This document shows, piece by piece, positions 35,685 to 47,249 of a stretch of DNA of 64,000 nucleotides. The position numbers and the translations under genes were made by a program. This DNA comes from Anaeramoeba flamelloides (Eukaryota > Metamonada > Anaeramoebidae): assembly GCA_027625915.1 (NCBI GenBank), contig JANTQA010000008.1, positions 11,285,001-11,349,000 on the forward strand, written 5' to 3'. Under the pieces are notes generated by a model. That model was not told the origin of the DNA and made no database searches. It saw nothing but the letters and a program-made list of their open reading frames with translations. The stretch's first letter is position 1. The number at the start of each line of letters is the position of its first letter.

Positions 35685-37644
35685 TTAGTTTTCGCTAATT
35701 TTATTTATTTGCTCGATCAATTTTTTCGATTCCAATACATAATCTGTGATTGGTTTAAAACTGGACAAAATTGATCTTTTAAAAGTTTTCCCTTCATATT
35801 CACTTTCTGTGATTCTAATTCTAGCAAGGCCTTCTAAGGGTACTGCCTTGTTGAAAATTTCATTAAATTCGTCGTTTCTGCCTTGTTGTTTTAAAGTTTC
35901 AACGTGTTCAGCCTTAACACCCAAAATGTTTTCGCAGATTTGGTTAAAAGCTGTTGCATAAATTGAAGATGAAGAATCGGTCAATCTAATTTTAGGGTTA
36001 AATCTATAATTGGGCTTTTGGACCCTGTGGTTGCATTTTTCGCCCACCCAGTGGGATCCCTGTAAGGTGACCTTCTTTGTGCAGTTTTCAAAGGTGCATG
36101 ATGGGTAACAAACGGGGTTATTTTCGTCATGTAAAATATGGGTAATGGTCACCTTACTTGTGATGTAATCTGCCTTTTCCCCGACACCTAAATTAAGGTT
36201 AAGAATGTTGGATAAAGGATCACGATCATTTTCGATCCAATTGGTATTGCTGCTAAATGATTTGCCAATTGTTTTTCCTAATTGCTCTTGGTTTTTCTTA
36301 CCACCGCCTCGGTACCACCAATCCCTTATTTCCTGTGCTTCGTTGATTTCAGGTTCCAAAATGATTCTTGCAGCGCTAGAAGCACTGATATTTTTTTTAT
36401 TAAGATATTCGCCAATATTTGCTTCCTTAAGAATGATCACGGGGTTACCTGGGAAGGTATTTTTTTCGGCAATTTCTCCCCAGAAATTACAAGAAATCCT
36501 CAAATACTGATCAGCCAAAATACACTCGCGTTTTTTTAATTGCTTCCCAGTCCTTGACTTCACTTCAATCAATTCGCCTACTTCTGCGATGATACCCAAG
36601 ACGTCTATTTTCATTCCATTTTGTGTTTTTTCAATCTCGCTTAATTTCTTATAATGATAGGCCTCCTTGGGCAGGTCGGAGGTGTTCGTGCAAAGGGTAA
36701 TGGTGGTGTAATTGTTGAAATTGATTTCGTAATCGCTTTGGATCGATGAAAAGCGTCGATCTGCAGGCTTTAACATGCCGCCGGAGATATAATAACACTT
36801 GGACACATGAAGAACTTTATTAAAATTTGTTACATTATCATTAAACATCGTTGCCCTCATCTCGTCGCCATTGGAATCAACTAAGGTAACATACATTACT
36901 TGGCCTTGTTTGCCGTTTTTATTGTAAATTTTTGGTTCTGTTTTGTTTGTAACACGAACCTTGATTTTCCAATTCTTGTTATAAGTATTAAGATTTCGAA
37001 GTAAAGTGATCCCTGTTTCAAGTGGTTGTGTTTTAATTGGATGTTCTTGTTGTTGTTCTTGTTCTTGTTCCTTTTCAATTTCAATTTCTTCTGTTTCATT
37101 TGTAAATTGGGTTGGTTCACCAATTGTTTCGGTTTGGGTTGAGACAGATTCTAAATTAGATACAAGCAAAAAACTATTTGTTTATCCAGAATAAAAAGAG
37201 GAAATGGAATTTTTTTGATGAAAAAAATGAAAGATTTTTTAACGGATATAATTTTTTTTTTTGTTTTTTATCAATCGAGTTAGGTGTAATTTCAAAGAAA
37301 AGTTTAGTAATTCTTAGAGAAAAAAAAAAATAATTATAAAAATTAAAAGAAAAAGGAAATGAGTGTTACTCTGTGTTTTTTATGACAGTTTTTTGATAGT
37401 TTAACAATTTAATAAAAGAAAAGTTTTTAATCTCTTCATTAATTACCATTTCATTAAGCTGTCTGTTAAGTGTTGCTAAAAGATAGAATTTGCCATCAGA
37501 AAGTTTTAATCTATATCTAACCGTTTCTTCATCTTTATTTTTTGAATGTGTTTCTTCAAGATCGATCACTTGGAGAATTGGATGTACACATTCTTCGTTT
37601 TTAAAAATTTTTGGGATTGATCCGTCAGTAAGTTGAGTAGTCAT
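35685..37644 (-). CDS. RPA1: Replication protein A large subunit (two exons, 587 aa)
   Basis: The large subunit of the heterotrimeric single-stranded-DNA-binding complex of replication and repair. Exons are 37644-37370 and 37173-35685. The 196-nt intron has donor GTAACA and acceptor AAATAG, phases match, and the joined frame is 1764 nt. Residues 1-92 (MTTQLTDGSIPKIF, PILQVIDLEET) are the RPA70N OB fold. After a Gln/Glu-rich linker the DNA-binding OB folds follow: WKIKVRVTNKTEPKIYN, MYVTLVDSNGDEMRATMFND, IDVLGIIAEVGEL and ADQYLRISCNFWGE. The C-terminal fold has the zinc-ribbon region CTFENCTKKV...GEKCNHR and GLARIRITESEYEG. The length is close to human RPA1 (616). The third zinc cysteine appears replaced, see findings. 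Confidence 0.95.
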
Positions 37645-38479
37645 TTGAAAACTTTTGTTAGGTTTTTTTTGTTAATTTATTTCTTCAAAAAGATTTGAAA
37701 GGATGGAGGAAAACAATAAAAAATGATTCTTTTTTGAATTCATTAATATATTTCGTTTATTATTTGTAGAGTCTTTGTTGGAGTTTTAAGTTCATTTATA
37801 CAGAAAGTGAAATTTCCTTTGTATTAGAAAATGGAATATTTTGATTAAATATTTATTAATTCAAGACCTCTGATCACCCTTTCAGAAGTATTATGGAATT
37901 TAAACTTTGAGATTTATACGTTAAATTTAAGAAATAATTAAATTTTTTAATTATTTTTCTTGGTGAGTATGGCTGAATTCTGTCCGAAGAATAATTTTAC
38001 TCAAAATATCAAGAAAGTTTATCTATGAACTTTGATAAAATAAAAACTGAATATTTATCGACACAAGATGTTTTGAGTACCACATAACCATTATGGAAAT
38101 TAGTGAGTGTTCTCTTAATCTCACATTTGATTGGGAATTGAATAGTATAGGTGAAAAGTTGTTCATCAACGAATTAAAATAAAAAAAATCTTTGACATTT
38201 TTTATGATTTTTTTCTATTTTTTATCAAAATTTAATCATTTTGATTGACTTCTGGAGATCGTATTTAGTTTATAACTAAATTTAAAACACTCACAGGAAA
38301 ATATTTTTCTTTTTTAAGAAAGTGGGTACATTTTATAATTTTAAAAACTTTTAATTCTTGAATTACTAAAAAAAGATTTTTAAGGGAGTAGCCACGGTAA
38401 AGAAAAATTTTTCACTTTTTTACCATTCTGAAGAGGATCAGAAAATAACATTTTTTACTCTGGTTGTAACTCATTGATT

Positions 38480-38700
38480 TTTATTATTTAAAGTACTTCA
38501 ATCATTAGATTTTTTTAATTTTTTTTTCAAAGTCTCAAAGAAATTACCACTATAGAATGTTGAGTTGAATTGCTTAAAATAGTGTTTTGAATGTTGAGTG
38601 ACTTATCTTTTATCCTTATCTCAACATTCTATTGTGGCATTTAATTTTTTCATTTTTTATTTTTTCATCATTTTTGAGATTTTTTTAATCCTGACAACAT
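38480..38700. repeat. foldback element with GTTGAGATA-type arms
   Basis: CCACTATAGAATGTTGAG at about 38546-38563 is inverted as CTCAACATTCTATTGTGG at about 38619-38636. The pairing continues outward through TCAAAGTCTCAAAG... and ...TTTTTGAGATTTTTTTAATC, giving a hairpin of about 200 nt. Confidence 0.55.
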
Positions 38701-39001
38701 TAAGCAATTAGAAATATTTTTTTATTAGTGGCATTTGGGATAAAGGGATTTTGTTTAAATAGAATAACAATATTACAATTGAGAGAATCATAAAAGGAAA
38801 CATAAATGGGACTTAAATAGCTTGAAGAATTCCAAAAAAAAGAATAATTAAGTCAAATTATTACTTGTTAGGATTTTAAATCGTTGGGTTTAGTGGAATA
38901 TGAGAAGTGAATATGATAATATGTTATCAAAGTTTAAACCACAAAATGGCTATAAGTTTTATTCAAAGAATCTGAAATTATCATCCCCCCAAAAAAAAAA
39001 C

Positions 39002-39552
39002 TAAACCCCCATTCTAAAAATTTGGACACATCTAAAATCAAAAATAGGGAAACAAAAACCCAATTTATGATATTTTTCCAAACATAATATAAAACCACAT
39101 TTAAGTAACATAGTATTAATGTTTTTTTAAGCAATCATTTTCATCCAAATATAAGAAAACAATAGAAAACAAAAAATCAAAACAAGTGTGTATAAAATAT
39201 TTAAAACGAGCTGAAATGAAAGAGTTTGAACAAAAAATATATTGGTAGATTTGTTAAAATTACACCAACAATGGTTGATCGATCAAATGAGAAGATACCA
39301 TGCACCGGTTGTATGTGGATTTTTCAATTTAAGAAACTCAACTGTAACCATCTATCAACCATCTATAAAAAATTTTCAAATCTAACTAAACCGATTAAGT
39401 AACTTCAGAAATAGAAAATGAAAACAAAAACAACAAAGGCAAAAAATGAAATAGTTTGTTGAATTAAAATTAATTTCCAATTGGATGTAAATCATGTTAT
39501 TGTTATTTTTCCAACTGTTTAAACCGTGCCCAAATTAATGGAATTAAGTTTA
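39002..39552 (+). mobile_element. TIR element family A, copy 2 (551 bp)
   Basis: Left end TAAACCCCCATTCTAAAAAT then TTGGACAC. Right end in reverse is TAAACTTAATTCCATTAATT then TGGGCAC. Collinear with 23621-24155: AATATAAAACCACATTTAAG, then CAATCATTTTCATCCAAATA, then the GATCGATCAAATGAGAAGAT block. No frame. Confidence 0.85.
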
Positions 39553-39729
39553 TTTTAATAAAAAAAAAAAAAAAAAAAAAACTATTTTATCAATATAATC
39601 TTTCTATTTTTTAATTGTTCAACATGACTAAAAAAAAAATATCAAATAATTTTTTAAAATAAATTTTTAGAGAATCTATGATCACACGCCACTAAAATAA
39701 AATGTTCTTATCTCATCCCTCACAAATTT

Positions 39730-41900
39730 TTATTATGTCTTATAGTGTAGCTACCCCCTTAAAGTTTAACAAGATATTGAAACTTTGAAATAAAAATTAT
39801 ATTCGCTGCTTTTTTTGTGAAAAGAGACAAAGAAAACAAGATTGGAATCTTTAATTTTCAATTTTTTGAACATTTTTTGGTTTGAAATTTTTGGATTTAT
39901 TAAATTTAGTTTTTTAGATCTAGAAATTGATTGATAGGGATGTTTGATATTAATCAGATAATAAACGAAAAAAAAAAAAAAAATACCTGAAAAGGGTTGT
40001 ATTTTAAAAAAACATTTCATTTTGAAGATCAAACAAGAAAGATCACCCTTTCTATAAATTTATTAGAATCAAAAATAAAAAAAAAAAATAGATCAATAAA
40101 GTATATTTTCAATAATTTGTTCTGTTTATCTTCTTATTTTATAAAAACCCAAACAAATTATTAGCCTCGATTTCTCACACCAATAATATTTATTTTTATT
40201 TAAGGGGGTAAGTACATTTTACAATTTTTGAGTATAGTAGCGAAAAAAATACCGTACATGAAAAAAATCCGTGACAAGATTTTTAATTGTGAGTATTAGT
40301 AAAATTTTTGTCTAATTTCAATCAAATCCTTATTATAAATAACCAATTTTTTTATGAGATTAGTAATAAACCTACCTAAAGTCCATCAAAGTAAAGTGTC
40401 TCTAGAATACTAGAGTAATTGTTTGATAGCCATATGTTGATCAACTTTTTTTGAAAAACAATCAAGTTTTATTGAGGTTTACTAGAGTTTGGAAAATGAT
40501 AATTTTTCTTCTTGTTTTTTGATTGATTGAATGGTGTTTTGAACAAGTGTGATTTCATCAATCATCATTCTAATAAGTGGGGGAGTTATAATTGAAAAAG
40601 TCCGATTCTTAAAAAAAGGAATTTGATTGTAAATAAATGAAATTACACAATAATTTTACTAATATTTACAATTAAAAATCTTATCCGGGATTTTTTTCAT
40701 GTCCAGTATTTTTTTCACTGCTCTACCACCATTTATGTGAAACTGAATTCTTCAAATCTTTTCTTTAGCCAAACATATTGATATTTTAATAAATACTAGA
40801 GTGGGATATATCCTAGTATAAGATATTTTCAAACCAACAAAAAAACTGAAGTCAAAAAAATGAAAAAATCGATCAAAAAAAAATAAATAAAAATCATTTA
40901 TTACTTGATCTTATCTATAAGATTTTACACAATTATTTATTCTTTATTTGATTTTGTTTTTAATTCTCTATAGAAATAATTTGTTTTTAAAATTTTCCAA
41001 ACAAATTACTGTTTATTTCGAAAGAATTTCCAAAATGAATTTAAAAATCCCATTTTCATTTAATTCATCTAATTCTAGTTTTAGTTCAGAAAATCAGATA
41101 TTTTTTTAATTCTTCTTGAGTGTAAGGGCTTATTGTACAATTTTTTTTGGATTTTATAATTATTTAGTTTCCATTCAAATCAGAACTCAAAAAAATTCTG
41201 AATCTGATTGAAATTTTTTCTTGAATTTTTCAATTATTTTGGGTTAAATCTTTTGTAACTGTTTTTTGATTCCAAGAATTCAACCCCTCTATTTTAATTT
41301 TAGAAATAGTATTCTTTGTTTTGGCTTTGTTTGATAAAAATATTTGAAAATTGAATTTTGAACGCAAATTGGTAAAAAAATACTTTGTAAAATAATAATA
41401 AATAGTAATGTGCGCGTAATTCAAGGAAAAAAATAGTTTGTGTTCAAACAAACTAAGAAGATATTGAAAACAAATCTTCGAAAATAGGCTTTTATCAATT
41501 TATTTTTTTTTCATTCTTGATTTCAACAATTTTTTTTGGAATAGTGATCTTTCGTGTTTGGTCTTCTAAAAGAAAAAATTAGTTTCAAATACACACCTTT
41601 TGGGGTATATTTTTTGGGTTTACTGTTTCGTTAATTTGAATCTTTGGTATAGATACATTTATAGATCCAAAAACAAATTTAATAAAACTCAAAAATTGTA
41701 TCAAAAAAAATGTTTCGAAAAATTGAAAAATGAAAGATTCAACTCTCAATTACTTTGACTCTTTTCACAAATAGACTAGCAAAAGGTGTTTTGATTCCAA
41801 AGTTTCAATATCTGGTGGCACTCAAAAAATATTTTTTTTATAAAGTTAACACAATGAAAATTTTTGGAAATGGTTAAATGTACTTACTTCCTTAACAATA
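39730..41900. repeat. 2.2-kb inverted-repeat domain
   Basis: AACAAGATATTGAAACTTTG and a following TTTGTGAAAAGAGACAAAG at 39768-39830 are reverse-complemented at 41765-41815 (CTTTTCACAAATAG... and CAAAGTTTCAATATCTGG). A second pair of ends, TTAAGGGGGTAAGTACATTT at 40199 and AATGTACTTACTTCCTTAAC at 41878, is also inverted. Pieces of it recur in the same or opposite sense near 21.9-22.0, 23.3, 26.45-26.6, 42.45-42.6 and 55.0-55.4 kb, so it seems built from older dispersed elements. No coding frame was recognised. Confidence 0.5.
40233..40725 (+). mobile_element. TIR element family B, copy 1 (493 bp, nested)
   Basis: Left end TATAGTAGCGAAAAAAATAC and right end in reverse TAGAGCAGTGAAAAAAATAC. 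The inverted repeats extend about 75 bp (both then have CATGAAAAAAATCC and GATTTTTAATTGT). It sits inside the larger inverted-repeat domain, so it is younger than that domain. The interior carries further inverted pairs. No coding frame. Confidence 0.8.
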
Positions 41901-42949
41901 AACCTTTAACAAATTTCTTTTCTAAATTATTTTTTACAAATATTTTGAAATTTAGACAATTGAATGAAGATTGTATAAAAGATTAAAGGAAAAGGGATTA
42001 AATTCCCCAAATCAAAAAAAAAGTTACAAAAGATTCAACCCAAATAAAATGAAAAATTGAGAAAAACTTTCAAACCAGGCTTCTGAATTATATCAAGTTT
42101 TACTAATAAGATATAAAAAACACTCATTATAAAATCAACTCAATTCATCCAATAACTCTTTATTTCAGGAGAATTAAAAAAATAACTGATTTTCTGAACT
42201 AATCTAGACTTGAATGAATTAAATAAAAAATAGGATTTTAAATTCATTTAGGAAATTCTTTAGAAATAAACAGTGATATCTTTATCAAAAATTCACTACA
42301 TAACAAAGGTTTTTCCATCCAGAATTAAAAATAAAACCAAATAATCAAGAATTAGTCATTCTATCAAATGTTACAGATAAGATCAATAAATAAATGAATT
42401 TTTATTTATTTTTAATCTTCCAATTTTTTGATTTTTCTAATTTCCATTTTTTCATTGGTGGATAATATATATTATACTAGGACACAATCAACTACAATAT
42501 TAATTTAAATATTAATACATTAGATTAAAGAAATGATTTGAACAATTCAGTTTTGTATGAACTGTGACACCCAAAATTATTAAAATGTAATTAGATTCTG
42601 GAAAGAGAATAAAAAACCAAAGAAAATATTGAGAACAACAAAGAATTTAACGTCTACAAAAATTCCAAAATTGAAATTTTAAAAAAATAATTTCACCTCT
42701 CCAAAGAAACCAAACAATCAACAACAAATGTGGTTATATGCCCTATTTATATTCCAACTCTTTTTAAGATGTTTTATAAACTTGAGGGAGTTTTAAACAC
42801 TCAACACTATCAAATAAACAAACTGAAAATATCAAAACTCATGATTGTTTTTTCTTAACTAATCTTACTTATGATGACACTTCTTGAGTTCCAAAAAAAA
42901 AAATAAGGTCGCTGTTTCTTACACCCAGTTTCACTTTTATGTCACAAAA

Positions 42950-43045
42950 AAATCTCAAAATTAAAGCACAAAATTTGCAAATTTTTTTTTTAACAAATTA
43001 TTTTACTAGAATTTGAATTTTGTGCTTTACTTTTAGATTTTCATT
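42950..43045. repeat. small foldback around AAAGCACAAAATTTGCAAAT
   Basis: AAATTAAAGCACAAAATTTG at about 42958 is inverted as GAATTTTGTGCTTTACTTTT at about 43017. A third related unit (GTGCTTTAATTTTAG) follows at 43049. A simple hairpin with no coding content. Confidence 0.45.
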
Positions 43046-45392
43046 GTGCTTTAATTTTAGTTCAAATTTGTGCCTTAAAAGTTGAACTGACTGTATTAAT
43101 ATTTAAATTATCATGGTATGATTATTGCAATTTATCAAAAATTTAATTATTATTTTGTCATATTTATTTTTTTTTTATATTAGAAGGGTATTTCACCTTT
43201 GAATACAAAAACTCATTATTTTAACTTGAAAAGAAAAAAAAGTCCAAACACAATCTAATATTCGAAATCCAATTTCGTTTTTTTCCCTCCATTTTACCTT
43301 TGATTGTTGATTAATTCAAATAATTAAAAATTTATTGGAGAAAATATTTTTTTTTTTTTGGAGAAATAAACAAGCAGGTGTAATAATTTATCCAAATTAA
43401 AAAACAAAATTAAATTGTACAATACACTTTGAAATTTTCTTTTGGTTAAAATTTATATTTTTTTTTTCAATTTTTACCTTTTGTCTTGAAAAAAAATATA
43501 TATAACCAATTCCACATTTGATGTACAGACACCGAACATAATTTAAGATAAAAAATTACAAACCCCATTGTAAAAATTCTGAATCTAGTTAAATATTATA
43601 TTCAGACCAACTTTTAAGGATCAAATTTTTTAAGTAATTCAATACAAAAAAAACTAACCCACTTTCAACAAATAAATTCAGATCAGACGACAATAAAAGC
43701 GAGTGATTTTTTTTTTCTAAAAATTTTTGCTGATTTGAAAAAAACAATACTTTAAATTTATAAACAAGTTTGTTTCTTAAAAGTGACCCTTTTCCCATTA
43801 ATATAAAAAGATTAATGACAAAAAGGAAAAAAAAATAATTCATTCATATATAAAATCATCTTTAAGAAGAAATTTGATTAATTCAGAATTCAAAAAATTG
43901 GATTTAAGAAGCTTATTTTTTGAGATTGTAATTTAAAAAAAATGTTTTTTCACAAGTATCCTTTTTAATGGTGATAGTATTGAAAAATAATATTTTTTAT
44001 GTTATTTTGAAATATTTTTTTAGTTTCATTACTATTCAAAAAATTCTTTAAAATTACATTTTTTTTGTTTTTTTAAGTTGATTTTTTAATTGGCCTAAAA
44101 CGATCCACTTAAAGAATGATTTTTTTGTTATGATTAAAAATTGGAAATTCAAATCAAAAAAAGTAAATAATTATGTTTGTAAAAAGGAGCTTGTAAATCA
44201 CATGTTGTTTATTTTATTGTATAACATATTTGAATGATTTTTGATAAATATTTTTAGATCAATTAAAAGAATTTTTCTTAGATAATTTAAAAGAAAAAGA
44301 TCAACAATGAAAACCAAAAAAAAAACAAAAAAAAAAAAAAATCCAATTAAATGAAAATATCATAAATTACACTTAAAGAAGTTGGAAATATAAAAATTTA
44401 TTTGGGATACAAATGTTGTTTAATCAAAAGTTGAATATTGCATCTAAACCCAATTACTGAAAGAAAAACGGTCTATAAAAGCGAAATAAAATTCTTTTTT
44501 ATAAATTTGATATCAATTTTAGAGATTTATAAGTAAGATGTCTGAGAAGATCCTTTTTTCTACTTAAAAAAAATATTTTTAATGAATAAAATTTATATCA
44601 ATAAATTGGTCCATTGGTTTTTTATCAATGGTTTTGTTAAAAAAAATATTTTGATTACCTCTATCGAAAAAGGATATGAATGAAATACTTTCCAATTTAA
44701 CAAATGTTGGCTGAGAAAAAACCCCATTTAGATCTTGAAAAAAATTCAAGAATAATTATTGACAAAAAACTCTACAATTGAAAGTTTTATAGACTATTTC
44801 AAATTATTATTTAAAGGAATAATTTCTTACTCTTTAAATATTTTTAGCAATTATAAGCGGTTATTTATAACTATAAATATTTTATATTTTGGAAGAATAT
44901 CTAAATTAATTTATTTTATAAAAGGATGTGTACAGAAATTAATTTTTTAAAATATAATAATGATCCCAAAAAAGGATAATTTCAAGGAAAAAATATTTTT
45001 ACCCCCCCCCCAACACACACAATATGTAATTTCAAAGACCTTTGCAAAAATTAACCAATTTAAAAACTTTATTGAAATTTAAATTAAAAAAATTATTTAT
45101 TCAAACACATTGAAAATATTTACAAAATTAAAATTGAAATAATAATTTTATAAATTTTATTCAAATTAAAAACCAACTTACAACCAACAAAAAAAAATTA
45201 AAAGATGATTTTACTAACCTCTAATATATTTGCATTATCTGTAACAATCTTTTAAAATATTTTTCAAATCTCTATATTTATTCAACTTTTTACCAAAAAA
45301 ATTTTTGAATAAAAAAAAACAATTCAGAGATTTTTCAAGTTTAAAAAGATCTTTTCAAATTTCTAATAGATTTTTGGAAAATAATATTCGGA

Positions 45393-45411
45393 AATATATA
45401 TATATATATAT
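45393..45411. repeat. AT dinucleotide microsatellite
   Basis: A run of alternating A and T in gene-free DNA downstream of the CH-domain gene. Confidence 0.8.
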
Positions 45412-45731
45412 AAAAGCATAAAAAATAAAAAAAAAGTATAAAATTATTTGAGGTGATTTTAATATTAATTTAATTTATATCTAGGTACATTTATCGTTTA
45501 TTGTAACCAAGGATTGATAAAATAGAGAAGAAAGCCTATCGAACCAAATCAAGTAAATATAAATATACAAATACATATAAATATAAATATATTCAATAAT
45601 TTTTAATTTTGAATCAAAATATAATGTTATTATTTTTTTTTTTTTATGGAATTATTATTATGTTCCATTTTTTATTTTAATTTAAAATTGGTTCTTTAAA
45701 TTATTTTATTCAAAAAAAAAATCTAAAATAC

Positions 45732-47249
45732 TTAATCTTCATCTTGTAAATCTTGCAATAAATCAAAATCTGCATTTAAATCGGTTTCTTGTTGATGATT
45801 TTTTAAAATCTGTTCAGCATTTTCCCATTGTTCGTCTTCATCGCTTTCATAATTGACAACTTTAGTCATCAAGATTTTTCTTCTTTTTCTCTTTCTTTTG
45901 CGTTTTTTCGATTTGGAATTTGGATTAATTTCATCTTCTTCGAAGGGTACTTCGCTTACAATGAAGGTCTGCGATCTAGGGCCAAACTTGCCCACATCAT
46001 GAAATTTTTTCATTTTGTTCATTTTTTTAGATTCCAGAATGAAATTGTTATAGTCGACGTTGACACTGGAGATGTCCTTTCTCAACTGTTCAATCGTCAC
46101 GCGCTGTTGCCTTTTGACTCTTTCTTTTTGAAGTTTCTTTTGGTATTCCAACTCCTGTTGCTCTAAGAGTTTGCGTTTTTTCTTGATTTCTTCGCTTCTC
46201 TTTTGAAGCATCTCTTCCCGCTCCTGTAATTCTCTTTCCAATTGAAGCTTTTTTTCGTTTTCAATCTCCAATTGCTTGCGGAATTTTTCATCTTCCAATT
46301 CCTGATCCATTTGATCTAATAACAATTTTTTATTTAAGAGCTCCTGCTCCTTTTTTTTCAGTTCTTCTGCTTTCCGGTCCAACTCTTTGTTCCACTTTTG
46401 TTGCCTCTGTTTCTTTTTCAATTCCCTTTCCTTTCTTCGATGATCGGCTTCACGGATTTTCTGTTCCTGCTCCATGCGCGCCAATTTTTCCTCTTTCCTT
46501 TTTTGTTCCTTTAGCAGCCTTCTTCTCTCCTTGTCTTCAAGCTTCCTTTGCTCCAGTACCTTCTTTTTCTCTTGCAGCTTGCGCTTCTTTTGCAGTTGGC
46601 GCTCCTTTTTCTTGAGCTTCAACTCCTTTAGACGGAGCTTCTCTTCTTTCTTCTTCTGCTCTTCCTCCTTCCGCTGCTTCTCCTCTTCGATGGCACGTTG
46701 CTCGTCAAGAAATCTTCCCTCGTCTTCGTCGTAGAACTTATTTTGATACACGGATCCGCTCACCTTTTCGATCGCGCCCAAAGCCTGGCCTTTGTCTTGC
46801 TTCATAATCAGGATCTTCCTCGCGTCCTCACTGTCGTCCTTCCAGCTGCCCTTCGTTTCAAAGATCTTCTTAATGAAGACTAACGCATTAACTAGAGAGC
46901 TAATAGCAAGGCTTGATGAGGAAATTAATGACGAGATCTCAAAATGGTTTTGCTTTGGATAGCCCAATTGCTTTGTTAAAATGCTTTGGAATAATTTGAG
47001 ATTTTCAATCTGTTGTTTCTGTAAAAAGTTACATTTCACAACATTGATATTCTTTGTTGGTAACAGAACATTCAAAATGTTAATCAACTGAAGCCCATTG
47101 GCGTTTAGTAGACTTTCTTCAGTTAAATTCTCATCCAATAAGACATTCGAATAAAACGGTACGAGCTGAAGGATCGTGTTTTGATACCTTTTCTTTTTGT
47201 TTTTGTTGACCATTACAGTGACACTGGTGATCTTTTTCATCCGTGACAT
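45732..47249 (-). CDS. calponin-homology-like domain protein with a long coiled coil (505 aa)
   Basis: Probably a cytoskeletal protein. Residues about 45-130 resemble a calponin-type CH domain: NGLQLINILNVLLPTKNINV, then QQIENLKLFQSILTKQLGYP and SSLAISSLVNALVFIKKIFE follow the expected order of the family's (D)G..L..L.N...P, Q.EN...F......G and N....I pattern. CH domains typically bind actin or microtubules; the ligand here is unknown. Residues about 185-405 are an unbroken charged coiled coil rich in KKEE, RKLE and QKK units. Residues about 443-456 are a strongly basic patch (KSKKRKRKRKRRK), possibly nuclear targeting or microtubule binding. The tail is acidic (ESDEDEQWE ... LQDED). Single exon; first ATG chosen (MSRMKK). 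The coiled-coil part is clearly richer in G+C than the rest of the window. Confidence 0.7.
   Translation of the reverse strand: MSRMKKITSVTVMVNKNKKKRYQNTILQLVPFYSNVLLDENLTEESLLNANGLQLINILNVLLPTKNINVVKCNFLQKQQIENLKLFQSILTKQLGYPKQNHFEISSLISSSSLAISSLVNALVFIKKIFETKGSWKDDSEDARKILIMKQDKGQALGAIEKVSGSVYQNKFYDEDEGRFLDEQRAIEEEKQRKEEEQKKKEEKLRLKELKLKKKERQLQKKRKLQEKKKVLEQRKLEDKERRRLLKEQKRKEEKLARMEQEQKIREADHRRKERELKKKQRQQKWNKELDRKAEELKKKEQELLNKKLLLDQMDQELEDEKFRKQLEIENEKKLQLERELQEREEMLQKRSEEIKKKRKLLEQQELEYQKKLQKERVKRQQRVTIEQLRKDISSVNVDYNNFILESKKMNKMKKFHDVGKFGPRSQTFIVSEVPFEEDEINPNSKSKKRKRKRKRRKILMTKVVNYESDEDEQWENAEQILKNHQQETDLNADFDLLQDLQDED

Larger units (their letters stand above)
37645..45731. other. 8.1-kb gene-free, repeat-dense region
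   Basis: 5' flank of RPA1 and 3' flank of the CH-domain gene. It carries a foldback (about 38480-38700), TIR element A copy 2 (39002-39552), a large inverted-repeat domain (about 39730-41900) with a nested TIR element B (40233-40725), another small foldback (about 42950-43045) and an AT microsatellite (45393-45411). All open frames are short and Phe/Lys/Ile-dominated. Confidence 0.55.
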
